This document shows, in pieces, positions 9,215 to 19,321 of a stretch of DNA of 64,000 bases (position 1 is its first letter; every line of letters starts with the position of its first letter). Below the pieces are notes generated by a model. It worked only from the letters and a program-made list of their open reading frames with translations. It was not told the origin of the DNA and ran no database searches. The position numbers and the translations under genes are program-made. Source of the stretch: an uncultured Porphyromonadaceae bacterium (GTDB taxonomy: Bacteria > Bacteroidota > Bacteroidia > Bacteroidales > Barnesiellaceae_A); contig UPZG01000001.1 of the NCBI GenBank assembly GCA_900538705.1, forward strand, positions 248,001 to 312,000. Direction: 5' to 3'.

Positions 9215-11608
9215 ATGAAACACACAATTCTTCTCTTAACAGCAATATTGTCGGGAGTACTATGGACTTCTTGTTCTCGTGAGGAGTCTTCAACTCAATG
9301 GCGCCTTTGGTATGAACAACCAGCCGATGAGTGGATGAAGGCATTACCGGTTGGTAATGGTCGATTAGGTGCCATGGTGTATGGTGGAGCTCCCGATGAA
9401 ACTATAGCTCTCAACGAAATTACTTTTTGGACCGGTTATTATGACCCCGAACAAGACCCTGTGGGAGGAGCTGAGCATCAAGATGAAATGCGCAAGCTCT
9501 TTTTTGCCGGCGATTATGACCGTATGCACGAGTTGGCAGCCAAGTATATGACCGGTAAGGCAGCCAAGTTTGGTAGTCACATTCCCGTGGGCGATATGAA
9601 GCTCTCGTTTTTTCATTCTGATGCCATCACCGATTATTGCCGCGACCTTGACCTCGCTTCGGCATTAGCTTCGGTGACTTATCATGTGAATGATACACTA
9701 TATAAAAGAGAACTTTTTTGTTCCAATCCAGCCGATGTAATGGTTATGCGAATAACCTCAAATAAACGTGCAGCGGTAGGATTTGCTCTTTCTTTCGACT
9801 TCAATAAGGGTGCAAATATTAAGGTAGAAGGTAATAAGATTGTTTTCAGTGGCAATACCGACACACAATCCGATGTAAAAGGCGGCGTGGCTTTCTGCGG
9901 TATGGCTCGTGTTGAGCTTACAGGTGGAAGCTGCGCTGCTGATGGCGACAGGTTGGTTGTGCGTGGGGCCGATGAGGCCGTGATTTATTACGACCTTAAT
10001 ACCGACTTTTGTCATAAAGACCCTTTAGCTGTTACACAGCAGCACATCGATGCCGCGATTGCTATGAAATATGCTGACTTGCGTGCTGCGCACATTGCCG
10101 ATTTCAGCAATCTATTTTCGCGTGTATCGTTGACATTGGGTTCAGACTCGCTCTCGTCATTACCTACCGATGTACGTCAGAAACGATTGGCTGAGGGTGC
10201 TAATGATCCTGGGCTTGCAGCTCTTTTCATGCAGTATGGTCGGTATATCCTTATTTCAGGTTCGCGTGAGAATTCGCCGCTTCCCCTCAATCTGCAAGGG
10301 AATTGGAACGATAATCTTGCATGCAATATGGGTTGGAATTGCGATTATCACTTAGATATCAATACACAGCAAAATTATTGGAATGCCAATGTGTGCAATC
10401 TGGCCGAGTGCAACACTCCGCTCTTCAATTATATAAAGATGCTCGTACCTTACGGCCGTTCGACGGTGAAGACTGTTTACGGAACGCGCGGATGGACGGC
10501 TCATACTACAGCAAACTGTTGGGGACATACCTCTCCGAGTGGTTCGATATACTGGGGAGCTTTTCCCACAGCCGGTACATGGTTGGCATTGCAAATGGCC
10601 GAGCATTTTGCTTTTACGTGCGATACTACCTTCTTGCGTGAGGAGGCTTATCCGATATTAAAGGAAAATGCACTCTTCCTGCTTGATTATTTGTCTGAAG
10701 ACCCCCATACGGGTTACTTGCTCACAGGACCGTCGCTCTCGCCTGAAAATGGTTATGGTTATGAGGGCAAGGGATATTGCCTCTCGATGATGCCTACCGT
10801 AGACCGTGTACTTACTTATGAACTCTTTACCGATTTGATAAACTACTGTGAGATATTGCAGACCGATGACGATTTCTGCGATTCCTTGCAAGCGGCTGTC
10901 GATATGTTGCCCCCGCTGAAAATAGGCGCAAAAGGGCAGTTGCAGGAGTGGTACTATGATTACGACGAGATACATCCCAACCATCGCCATACATCGCATT
11001 TGCTTGGATTGTATCCGTATAGTCAGGTAAATACTCCCGAACTGGAGGCTGCTTGCCGGGTGACGATAGAAAATCGCTTGAATGCCCCGGGTTGGGAAGA
11101 TGTAGAATGGAGTAGGGCAAACAGTATTTGCTACTATGCTCGTTTGGGCGATGCTGCCAATGCATACCATTGCCTGAAAACGCTTATTACTGAATTGTCT
11201 CGCGAGAATCTTTTCACGATGTCGCCCAAAGGTATCGCAGGTGCACCTTGGGATATATTTGCGGTCGATGGCAATACAGCCGGTTCGGCAGCAGTGGCTG
11301 AAATGTTGGTACAGAGTCATAAGGGTTATGTAGAGTTTCTGCCGGCATTGCCTGTTGAGTGGAATGATGGTTCTTTCTCGGGACTTTGTGTGCGCGGTGG
11401 TGCTGAAGTAGCCGCAAAATGGAAGAATGGAGTATTACAGCGAGCCAGTTTGAAAGCGACTGTTCCCAATACTTTTAATATAAAGTTGCCCAATCGTGAT
11501 AAAGACTTCTCCTTTTATATCAACGGAGCAAAGCAAGACCTTTTGCCAGGTAATGACAACCTTATTACGGTGACATTGCAGCAAGGAGATATATTTGAAA
11601 TGAAGTAA
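9215..11608 (+). CDS. Glycoside hydrolase family 95 lipoprotein (alpha-L-fucosidase / alpha-L-galactosidase type)
   Basis: A 797-residue lipoprotein. The ATG at 9215 (an in-frame ATG lies at 9209) starts a type II signal with Cys in LWTSCSREES; the acidic residues after the Cys resemble a surface-export signal. GH95 enzymes invert terminal alpha-1,2-fucose or alpha-L-galactose. Family features are PVGNGRLGAMVYGG near the N-terminus, the general acid Glu about 511 in GPSLSPENG, HRHTSHLLGLYP, and Asp about 685 in FAVDGNTAG. In the catalytic Asn pair (N-x-N in BbAfcA), the first position is Asp here (HLDINTQQNYW, Asp about 381 and Asn about 383). That may shift substrate preference. It lies between the HTCS gene and the GH36 operon and has its own promoter region. 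Confidence 0.87.
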   Translation: MKHTILLLTAILSGVLWTSCSREESSTQWRLWYEQPADEWMKALPVGNGRLGAMVYGGAPDETIALNEITFWTGYYDPEQDPVGGAEHQDEMRKLFFAGDYDRMHELAAKYMTGKAAKFGSHIPVGDMKLSFFHSDAITDYCRDLDLASALASVTYHVNDTLYKRELFCSNPADVMVMRITSNKRAAVGFALSFDFNKGANIKVEGNKIVFSGNTDTQSDVKGGVAFCGMARVELTGGSCAADGDRLVVRGADEAVIYYDLNTDFCHKDPLAVTQQHIDAAIAMKYADLRAAHIADFSNLFSRVSLTLGSDSLSSLPTDVRQKRLAEGANDPGLAALFMQYGRYILISGSRENSPLPLNLQGNWNDNLACNMGWNCDYHLDINTQQNYWNANVCNLAECNTPLFNYIKMLVPYGRSTVKTVYGTRGWTAHTTANCWGHTSPSGSIYWGAFPTAGTWLALQMAEHFAFTCDTTFLREEAYPILKENALFLLDYLSEDPHTGYLLTGPSLSPENGYGYEGKGYCLSMMPTVDRVLTYELFTDLINYCEILQTDDDFCDSLQAAVDMLPPLKIGAKGQLQEWYYDYDEIHPNHRHTSHLLGLYPYSQVNTPELEAACRVTIENRLNAPGWEDVEWSRANSICYYARLGDAANAYHCLKTLITELSRENLFTMSPKGIAGAPWDIFAVDGNTAGSAAVAEMLVQSHKGYVEFLPALPVEWNDGSFSGLCVRGGAEVAAKWKNGVLQRASLKATVPNTFNIKLPNRDKDFSFYINGAKQDLLPGNDNLITVTLQQGDIFEMK

Positions 11609-11680
11609 AACGTGAGGATAAAAATCATATATGTTATTTGACAAACCTATAAAATAATAATATGTAGGATAAAATGCAAC

Positions 11681-11748
11681 AAAGTAATATTGTCCATGCG
11701 AATAGTTAATTTCTCTATTTTTATTACTACCGCCTCTGGTTTACTTTG
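11681..11748 (+). promoter_or_regulatory. Conserved operator plus -7 box of the GH36-SusCD operon
   Basis: Positions 11681-11721 match 35302-35342 at 32 of 41 bases without gaps; the core is AAAGTAA-n-ATTGTCCAT, followed by a TCTATTTT block. The -7-like box TTACTTTG (11741-11748) lies at exactly the same distance in both copies. No TTTG is found at the -33 position (11717-11720), which is instead covered by the conserved block. This is the layout of an activator-dependent promoter. The GH36 ATG is about 50 nt downstream. Confidence 0.7.
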
Positions 11749-11797
11749 CATTGTCTAATACTACGCTTGAGAATTAATAATCAAATTAACTAATACT

Positions 11798-13975
11798 ATG
11801 GCACGAAAAAATACTATATTATCTTGCCTTATTGCATTAACCATATTTCCGGCTTTCGCGGGTGGAGAAACGATTATAGTCTCTACCGAGGATGTGCAGC
11901 TTGTGTATAAAGTTGATGATCAAAACAAGTTGCGCCAATGCTATTTCGGCTCTACGCTCAATGACGATGCAGCCGATGTGCAAATGACCCGTAACGATGC
12001 TTTCCCAACTTTTGGTACGTCGTATGTTTATGAACCCGCTTTGCGTGCTGTGCATGCCGATGGAAATACATCGACAGAACTTGCGTATGTCTCGCATACT
12101 ACGGCACAAGAAGATGCCAATGTGCAACATACCGAAATTACGTTGCGCGACACTTACTTCCCCTTTGATGTGAAACTTTGCTTCAATGCCTATCAGAAAG
12201 AGAATGTGATAGAGGCATGGACTGTGATTTCACACAATGAAAAGAAGCCGGTTATGCTTTATAATTATGCTTCGTCTCACCTTTTCTTCTCTGAGCCGAC
12301 CTATTATCTCACTCAATTCTATGGTGAGTGGGCCGATGAGATGAAAATGAAAGAGATGCAACTCACGAGAGGAAAGAAAGTCTTGGAGTCGAAGTTGGGC
12401 GTCCGTTCCGATCAACATGCCCATGCCTGCTTCTTGCTTGGTCTTGATGCTCCGGCACAAGAAGATGCCGGTAGGGTGTTGGGCGGTACGCTCGCATGGC
12501 CTGGAAGCTGGAATCTGACTTTCGATGTAGATAATCTGGATAATCTGCATGTTATATGCGGCATCAACTCTTTTGCCGGACAATATTCGTTGGCCAAAGG
12601 AGAGAAATTTGAGACTCCCCGTATGCTCTATTCTTATTCTGATAATGGAACGGGCTCGATTACGCGAAACTTCCACCGTTGGGCTAAAAAATATGGTATA
12701 TGGCGTGGCGATCGCACTCGCACTACTTTGCTTAATAACTGGGAAGCAACATACTTCAATTTCAATGAAGAAGTGTTGTCGGGTATTATCAAAGATGCTT
12801 CCGATATGGGTTTTGAACTCTTCTTGCTCGATGACGGATGGTTTGGTACGAAATATCCCCGAAATTCGGACAATGCCGGATTGGGCGATTGGCAAGTTAA
12901 CAAAGATAAGCTGCCTCATGGTCTCGGATTCCTTGTAGAAGAGGCTGCCAAAAACGGTATTAAATTTGGTATTTGGCTTGAACCAGAGATGGTAAATCCT
13001 GCCAGTGAATTGTACGAGAAACATCCCGATTGGGTAATTACACAACCCAACCGCCCTCTTGACCTCAGTCGTAACCAGCTTATACTCGACCTTTCTAATC
13101 CTAAAGTACAAGACTTTGTATATTCGGTGGTAGATAATACTATGACCGAGAATCCAGGTATTGCCTATATCAAATGGGACTGTAACCGTTTTATAACCAA
13201 CTCTGGCTCTTTCTATCTGCCTGCCGACAAGCAATCACACTTGTGGATAGAGTATGTGCGTGGATTGCTTAACGTCTTTGAGCGTGTGCGTGAAAAATAT
13301 CCCGACTTATGTATCATGCTTTGCTCGGGTGGCGGTGGTCGTATAGACTATGCTTCGTTGCGCTATTTCGACGAGTTCTGGATAAGCGATAATACAGATG
13401 CCTACAATCGTATATTTATTCAATGGGGTGCAACCTATTTCTTCCCCTCTATGGCTTTGGCAAGCCACGTATCGGTAGTGCCCAATCATATTACAGGTCG
13501 TACTGTACCTCTTAAATTCCGTTTTGATGTAGCCATGTCGGCCAAGCTTGGTATGGACCTTCAACCCAAAGATATGACACCCGAGGAGAAGGAATTCTCT
13601 AAGAATGCCATCAAGGAGTATTACGGTATTCGCGAAATCGTACAACATGGTGATTTGTATCGTCTCCTCTCGCCCTATGAGAATGAGCGTACAGCAATGA
13701 TGTATGTAAGCGAGGACAAAAAAGATGCCGTAGTATTTACGTATCTGTTGGAGAAGGTTATCAATGGAGGAAACAACCAGGTACTTTATCTCAAAGGCCT
13801 CGACCCCAATAAACGCTATCGTCTTAACGAGCTTAACAAAGCTCCTAATACATATTCATGGTTTACGCCCCTCGAAGGTAAGAGCTACACCGGCGCTTAT
13901 CTGATGGAGTATGGGTTGCGTTTCCCTATGTATAATCAATTTGAAAGCAAAATCATACGCCTTACCGAAGAATAA
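11798..13975 (+). CDS. Alpha-galactosidase, glycoside hydrolase family 36
   Basis: A 725-residue exported enzyme with a signal peptide (MARKNTILSCLIALTIFPAFAGG). GH36 enzymes retain configuration and release terminal alpha-D-galactose. Visible landmarks: the N-terminal beta-supersandwich, FLLDDGWFG at the barrel start, the nucleophile Asp about 461 in YIKWDCNR, CSGGGGRID, and the acid/base Asp about 531 in WISDNTDA. Length is typical for bacterial GH36. It is the first gene of a ten-gene operon, 8 bp before GH97, and is preceded by the shared operator. Alpha-N-acetylgalactosaminidase activity is a less likely alternative. Confidence 0.92.
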   Translation: MARKNTILSCLIALTIFPAFAGGETIIVSTEDVQLVYKVDDQNKLRQCYFGSTLNDDAADVQMTRNDAFPTFGTSYVYEPALRAVHADGNTSTELAYVSHTTAQEDANVQHTEITLRDTYFPFDVKLCFNAYQKENVIEAWTVISHNEKKPVMLYNYASSHLFFSEPTYYLTQFYGEWADEMKMKEMQLTRGKKVLESKLGVRSDQHAHACFLLGLDAPAQEDAGRVLGGTLAWPGSWNLTFDVDNLDNLHVICGINSFAGQYSLAKGEKFETPRMLYSYSDNGTGSITRNFHRWAKKYGIWRGDRTRTTLLNNWEATYFNFNEEVLSGIIKDASDMGFELFLLDDGWFGTKYPRNSDNAGLGDWQVNKDKLPHGLGFLVEEAAKNGIKFGIWLEPEMVNPASELYEKHPDWVITQPNRPLDLSRNQLILDLSNPKVQDFVYSVVDNTMTENPGIAYIKWDCNRFITNSGSFYLPADKQSHLWIEYVRGLLNVFERVREKYPDLCIMLCSGGGGRIDYASLRYFDEFWISDNTDAYNRIFIQWGATYFFPSMALASHVSVVPNHITGRTVPLKFRFDVAMSAKLGMDLQPKDMTPEEKEFSKNAIKEYYGIREIVQHGDLYRLLSPYENERTAMMYVSEDKKDAVVFTYLLEKVINGGNNQVLYLKGLDPNKRYRLNELNKAPNTYSWFTPLEGKSYTGAYLMEYGLRFPMYNQFESKIIRLTEE

Positions 13976-13983
13976 TAATTGTT

Positions 13984-16218
13984 ATGGAAAAATCTTTTAA
14001 GTTGTTGATATCTTTGCTCTTGGCAGCAACGTGTGCATGCGGCTCTGTTGTTGCACAAGATGCATATGTGGTTGCATCGCCTGACGGAAACATTCAGCTC
14101 AGTGTTTCCGCCGGGGAGCAGCTTACAGTTTCGCTCCTCGTAGATGGTGAGCAGCTCGCTACTACACCAGTAGGATTGGATATAAGACAGTATGGTGTGG
14201 TAGGTAATAATCCCGTCGTAAGCTCAGTAGAAAGGAATCATGTTGAAGGTGAAATAAAGGTTGTTATAGGGGAAAATCCGTCGGTTTACGAAAATTATAA
14301 CGAAATGACGCTTCATTTGGGCGACTATTCGCTTGTGTGCCGCGCTTATGATGAAGGCGTGGCTTGGCGTTTGTCAACACATATCGACGGTGACATAATC
14401 ATTACCGACGAGGTTGTCGACTTTACATTTGCCGGCAACCCCGCGGTATGGTTCTCTGAAGCTCCCGAGACTATGTCACAATGGGAACTTTCGTACGAGA
14501 AGTATGAGTCGGTTGCTTCCATTCCCAATGGGTTGTTTAGTGTCAATCCCATGATGGTCAAGTATGAAGATACGGGTTTAGGCCTTACTATTATAGAGTC
14601 GGATATTGAAGATTATCCCGGTATGTTCCTGCGTAGTACTGCCGATGGTCACTTGCATGGCAAGTGGGCCCAATATCCCAATTCGATACAAAACTCAAGT
14701 ATCTATGACTCGCAGGCTGTGCTGTCGCGCTATGATTATATTGCTCGCACAGTGGGTACACGAGACTATCCGTGGCGTGGTATCATTGTATCTCGTAACG
14801 ATGTTGAGTTGCTCAACAATGACCTGATTTATAAGTTGGCCAAACCTCAGAAGTTGGCTGATACGTCGTGGATAAAAGCCGGAAAAACAGGTTTCGACTG
14901 GCTGGTTGACGGAGTACTCGAAGGCGTTGATATTCCCAACGGTCCTGATGAGCCCCGTACTCTTGAATTGTATAAATACTGGGTAGACTTCTGTGCTGAG
15001 TATGGACTGGAATATATGACTTGCGATGCCGGCTGGGATGAAAGTTACATGTCTGAGTTGTGTCAATATGCAGCCGAGCGTGGAGTACGCATCTTTGTGT
15101 GGGATTTCTTTAATATGATGCTTAATGATGAAGCTCGACTCGACCGCTTCAAACGTTACGGTATCGCCGGTATCAAGGTCGACTTTATTGCTCGTGACGA
15201 CCAAATAGCTATTGGCTGGCTTACACGTATGGCAGAGCTTACGGCACAACGCCAAATGCTTCTGCTAATGCATGGTTGCCCCAAACCTACGGGCCTGCAC
15301 CGTACTTATCCCAACATTATCAGTTATGAGGCCGTGCATGGTCTCGAAAACAACAAATGGGACTATTCTTGTAATCCTACCTATATGGTGCAGTTCCCCT
15401 TCTTACGCATGTTGGGAGGCCCTGCCGATGCTACACCCGGTATGTTGAGCAACTGTACCTATCGTCGTTTCAGAATTAAGCCTACAGGTCGTCCAGATAT
15501 GTGGGGTACACGTGCCAATGCAATGGCAATGTATGTCGTTTTCCATCAGACCCTGGGATTTGTAAGTGATTCTCCCGTAGAATATCGTAAAGTCCCCGAG
15601 ATTATGGAGTGGCTCAAACGAGTGCCTACCGTATGGGATGAAACTCGACCCTTGCAAGGTGAGATGGGTGAGTATATTGTCATGGCTCGTCGGACAGGTG
15701 ACGAATGGTATGTAGGTGCTATGAACAATGCATCACGTGAGGAGAGTACTTACAGCCGTACGGTAGAGATAGACTTCTCTTTCCTCACTCCAGGTGAAGA
15801 GTATGAGGCTTATGTTATAAAAGATAACGAGACATCAAATCGTGATGCTACAAGCTGTGATATAGAGACCATAGAGCTCAATAGTGAGAGTAAGATTTCT
15901 TATTATCTGGCAAATGGTGGAGGTTTGGCTATGCGTATTTATCCTAAAGGGCAAGGTGGTGTACATAACACAGTTGCCGAACGTGAGAATACCGTAAAGC
16001 TCTCTTATCGTCCTGTTGAGCAAGCTATCAAAGTAGAGAGTGTAACTCCTGTTAAAGCCGTATATATGGCCGATATGTTGGGCCGTGTTATACCGGTACA
16101 GGCTACGTTACCTGCTTCACAATTCACAGTTTCATTAGATGGTGTGGACAAAGGAGCCTATTGCTTTGTCGCAGTTACGGCCAATATGAAAAAAACTTTA
16201 CATTTCATCAAATACTAA
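13984..16218 (+). CDS. Glycoside hydrolase family 97, retaining alpha-galactosidase type, with T9SS-like C-terminal tail
   Basis: A 744-residue exported enzyme with a signal peptide (MEKSFKLLISLLLAATCACG). Residues about 25-650 are GH97 (ASPDGNIQLSV at the start). The retaining galactosidase branch is indicated by Asp about 400 in GIKVDFIARDD, the nucleophile position of BtGH97b, with Glu about 449 in SYEAVHGLENN as acid/base. Inverting SusB-like members lack this Asp. Unusually, about 80 further residues follow, ending in VYMADMLGRV...LDGVDKGAYCFVAV...HFIKY. This resembles a type A sorting domain of the type IX secretion system; the second GH97 here (40170-42152) has no such tail. It is second in the operon, 12 bp before SusC. 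Confidence 0.88.
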   Translation: MEKSFKLLISLLLAATCACGSVVAQDAYVVASPDGNIQLSVSAGEQLTVSLLVDGEQLATTPVGLDIRQYGVVGNNPVVSSVERNHVEGEIKVVIGENPSVYENYNEMTLHLGDYSLVCRAYDEGVAWRLSTHIDGDIIITDEVVDFTFAGNPAVWFSEAPETMSQWELSYEKYESVASIPNGLFSVNPMMVKYEDTGLGLTIIESDIEDYPGMFLRSTADGHLHGKWAQYPNSIQNSSIYDSQAVLSRYDYIARTVGTRDYPWRGIIVSRNDVELLNNDLIYKLAKPQKLADTSWIKAGKTGFDWLVDGVLEGVDIPNGPDEPRTLELYKYWVDFCAEYGLEYMTCDAGWDESYMSELCQYAAERGVRIFVWDFFNMMLNDEARLDRFKRYGIAGIKVDFIARDDQIAIGWLTRMAELTAQRQMLLLMHGCPKPTGLHRTYPNIISYEAVHGLENNKWDYSCNPTYMVQFPFLRMLGGPADATPGMLSNCTYRRFRIKPTGRPDMWGTRANAMAMYVVFHQTLGFVSDSPVEYRKVPEIMEWLKRVPTVWDETRPLQGEMGEYIVMARRTGDEWYVGAMNNASREESTYSRTVEIDFSFLTPGEEYEAYVIKDNETSNRDATSCDIETIELNSESKISYYLANGGGLAMRIYPKGQGGVHNTVAERENTVKLSYRPVEQAIKVESVTPVKAVYMADMLGRVIPVQATLPASQFTVSLDGVDKGAYCFVAVTANMKKTLHFIKY

Positions 16219-16230
16219 TACCAATTTATC

Positions 16231-19200
16231 ATGAAAAATTACTCATTTAGGACACTTTTAGTGTTGTTGATGGCACTTCCTGCAGTTGCCTTTGCACAAG
16301 TGCGAGGAGTGGTTTACGACAAAAGCTCGGGCAACCCCATGGTGGGTGTCAGTATAGTCGTAAAGGGGAACAATAGTGTAGGAACTATGACCGATATGGA
16401 CGGCAAGTTCACCATCAAAGCCAAAGATGGCGAAATGTTGCATTTCTCTTATATTGGTTATAATGATCTTGACATGAAGGCCTCTTCAAAAGAGGAAATG
16501 AGAATTTATCTTGTTGAAAATGCAGTTGAGATGGATGAGGTTGTAGTTGTCGGTGTCGCCATGAAGAAGAGCGACCTTACCGGTTCTGTACAACACCTCT
16601 CAGCCGAGAACATCAAGAATGTCCCTACTGCCGATGTCAACCAGGCATTGCAAGGTAAAGTCCCCGGTGTGTATGTCAAGAGTAGTCCGCGTCCCGGTGA
16701 AACGGCTTCTATCAAAGTGCGTGGTAACAACTCTATTTCCTACGGAACCAACCCTATTTATGTAGTTGACGGTTTGGTAATGGATAGTGGTTTTGATGCT
16801 CTTAACCCCAATGATATTGAGTCTATCGATGTCTTGAAGGATGCTTCGGCAACGGCTATTTATGGAGCCCGTGGTGCCAATGGTGTTATCATTATCACTA
16901 CCAAGAAAGGTAAGAGCAAAGAGGGTCGCCTCTCGTATGATGGATGGGTAGGTTTCCAAGACTTTACGAAAACCATTCCTGTTCTTAACGGCGAGCAACT
17001 CTTCGACCTTCGTGCTGAATCATATGTCAACTCTGAGTTGCGTTACAAACATCCTACTTGGACAGAGGAGCAAATACAACGTCAGGCAGAGCGCATATAC
17101 TATACTCGTGAACCGGGGCGTAACCAAGCCTTCTCAGAGCGTGAGCTTAACGCTCTTAACAATGGTATGAGTTACAACTGGCTCGACATGGTTACACAGC
17201 CTGGTTTTCAACAAAACCACTCGCTCAATTTCCAAAAAGCTACCGATAAAGGTAACATCTATATTTCTTTTGGATATAACCAACAGAAAGGTCAGGTCAT
17301 AGAGACTGGTTATGAGCGATTTACTGGAAAGGTCAATGTTGAGCAAGAAATAAAATCATGGTTGAAGGTCGGTACCAACAACTCGTTTGCCTATTCTGAG
17401 CAACTTCCTAGCAAAGGCGATATTTTCTACAGCGCCCTTACAGCATGTCCTCTTTTGGAACCCAGCGAGGATTATACCTATATGCTGACAGGTTTAGTAG
17501 AAAACCAATCTGCTACGAACCCATTGTTGACTAAGTATATCGATCGTGACCTTATATCTTCACGTTTACTCAGTACATCGTATATAAATATCAATCCTAT
17601 TAAGGGACTTGATATCCGTTCTACATTCTCTCTCAATTATCAGAACTACGAAGATTATTCTTATTATGGTACGAAGTCGGCCGAAAGTATCAATAACGGT
17701 CGTGACGGACAATCAGTTCAAAAGAAAGGTCGCAACGTAGAGTGGGCATGGGATAACTCTGTACAATATAGCAATACTTTCAACGATGTACACCGTGTAT
17801 CGGCTCTCTTCTCTATGAGCTATTCTCGTTTGTCGGGTAACTATAACCAGATAAATGCACAAGGTTATGGTAATGACTTGTTTGGCTATAAAAATATGAG
17901 CGGCGCTGCCGATAAGGAAAATGTATGGTATGCTTCTGATTTCTGGGCATCTACACTAGCTTCTTATATGTTGCGTGCCAACTATTCTTACGATGCTCGT
18001 TACTATATTACTCTTACAGGACGTTTCGATGGTTCTTCAAAGTTTGGTCCTAATCACAAGTGGGGCTTCTTCCCCTCTGTTGCTGCTTCGTGGAACATAG
18101 CTAATGAGAAGTTTATGGAGTCGGTTCGTGAAATTAATAATCTTCGTCTCCGCATTGGTTATGGTGTTGCCGGTAACCAAAACATCGATCGTTATAAATA
18201 CTACACTATCTTCTCTCCGTCTACCAGCTTAGAGAATGTTATCTTTACCAATGGTGGAGAGTTTGGTAACCCCGACCTTCGTTGGGAGGAGCAAAAGCAA
18301 GTTAACATAGGTTTGGATTTCGGTGCATGGAATGATCGTCTGAGCTTCTCTCTTGACTATTTCCATATCGATAACGAAAACTTGTTGATGATGCGTAGTA
18401 TGGCAGCTTCGTCGGGTTATCTGAGAAAGATGGATAACGTAGGTTGTATGACTAACCAAGGTGTTGAGTTCTCGATCAATGCTACTCCTATACAAACTAA
18501 AGATTGGACTTGGACTGTTGGTTTCAACATTGCACACGACCGCAACAAAGTTACCAAGTTGTATGACGATGTTACCTATATATATAATCTCGGTGGCTAT
18601 AGCAACAATGAGATACAATCTACGGGTAACCTCTTTATTGGCGAGTCAATCAACAATTTCTATATCTACGAGTTTGACCGTATTATACAAAACACACCTG
18701 AAGACCTTGCTCTTGCAGAGAAATATTCACAAGCTACAGGTCGTATAATACAAGCTGGTGATGTATTGCCCAAAGACCGTAACAATGATGGTACTATCGA
18801 TGATAAAGACCGTTATGTTGCCGGTAGCAGTGACCCATTGTTCTATGGAGGTCTCTCTACATCACTTTCTTGGAAAGGACTTGCTCTTGACATCTTCTGC
18901 AACTTCTCGTATGGAGCCAAGGCTGTCAGCTCTTTGTATGAGTCACTCTTGAATACCTCTGGTATGCCCGTGGCTACAGCTCATGCCGACATGTTGAACC
19001 GTTGGACTCCTGATAATCCAAGTACTACTATTCCTCGTGCATTCTTCGCCAGTGGTCGTTACTCGCGCAGCGATACCGATATCTCGTTGCAAGATGCTTC
19101 TTTCTTCCGTCTTGCTAATGTGACGCTTTCTTATACTTTCCCTGCTGAACTTACAAGAAAAGCTTATATCGAGAACTTGCGTATCTATGTTACAGGTAAC

Positions 19201-19302
19201 AACCTGCTCACTGCTACCAAGTATAAAGGTTACGACCCTGAAATGGGCGACTGGTATCCTGCTACCCGCATGATTGTTTGCGGTTTGAACATTACTTTCT
19301 AA
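16231..19302 (+). CDS. SusC/RagA-family TonB-linked outer-membrane transporter
   Basis: A 1023-residue outer-membrane protein that imports oligosaccharides with its SusD partner, using TonB energy. A signal peptide (MKNYSFRTLLVLLMALPAVAFA) is followed by a carboxypeptidase-D-regulatory-like domain (about 24-108; GVVYDKSSGNPMVGVSIVVK), a plug domain starting near EMDEVVVVGVAMKKSDLTGS, and a 22-strand-type barrel ending in the aromatic NITF. The Suc-family signature YGARGANGVIIITTKKGK is present. Length is normal. SusD begins 19 bp downstream. This transporter is the core of the alpha-galactoside locus. Confidence 0.96.
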   Translation: MKNYSFRTLLVLLMALPAVAFAQVRGVVYDKSSGNPMVGVSIVVKGNNSVGTMTDMDGKFTIKAKDGEMLHFSYIGYNDLDMKASSKEEMRIYLVENAVEMDEVVVVGVAMKKSDLTGSVQHLSAENIKNVPTADVNQALQGKVPGVYVKSSPRPGETASIKVRGNNSISYGTNPIYVVDGLVMDSGFDALNPNDIESIDVLKDASATAIYGARGANGVIIITTKKGKSKEGRLSYDGWVGFQDFTKTIPVLNGEQLFDLRAESYVNSELRYKHPTWTEEQIQRQAERIYYTREPGRNQAFSERELNALNNGMSYNWLDMVTQPGFQQNHSLNFQKATDKGNIYISFGYNQQKGQVIETGYERFTGKVNVEQEIKSWLKVGTNNSFAYSEQLPSKGDIFYSALTACPLLEPSEDYTYMLTGLVENQSATNPLLTKYIDRDLISSRLLSTSYININPIKGLDIRSTFSLNYQNYEDYSYYGTKSAESINNGRDGQSVQKKGRNVEWAWDNSVQYSNTFNDVHRVSALFSMSYSRLSGNYNQINAQGYGNDLFGYKNMSGAADKENVWYASDFWASTLASYMLRANYSYDARYYITLTGRFDGSSKFGPNHKWGFFPSVAASWNIANEKFMESVREINNLRLRIGYGVAGNQNIDRYKYYTIFSPSTSLENVIFTNGGEFGNPDLRWEEQKQVNIGLDFGAWNDRLSFSLDYFHIDNENLLMMRSMAASSGYLRKMDNVGCMTNQGVEFSINATPIQTKDWTWTVGFNIAHDRNKVTKLYDDVTYIYNLGGYSNNEIQSTGNLFIGESINNFYIYEFDRIIQNTPEDLALAEKYSQATGRIIQAGDVLPKDRNNDGTIDDKDRYVAGSSDPLFYGGLSTSLSWKGLALDIFCNFSYGAKAVSSLYESLLNTSGMPVATAHADMLNRWTPDNPSTTIPRAFFASGRYSRSDTDISLQDASFFRLANVTLSYTFPAELTRKAYIENLRIYVTGNNLLTATKYKGYDPEMGDWYPATRMIVCGLNITF

Positions 19303-19321
19303 TCTTAAATACTATACCATT

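Noticed and set aside
12230..13234. 334-codon - strand open frame opposite the GH36 gene
   Set aside because: It is antisense to the catalytic part of GH36, and its product has no domain or signal; it comes from codon bias of the real gene.
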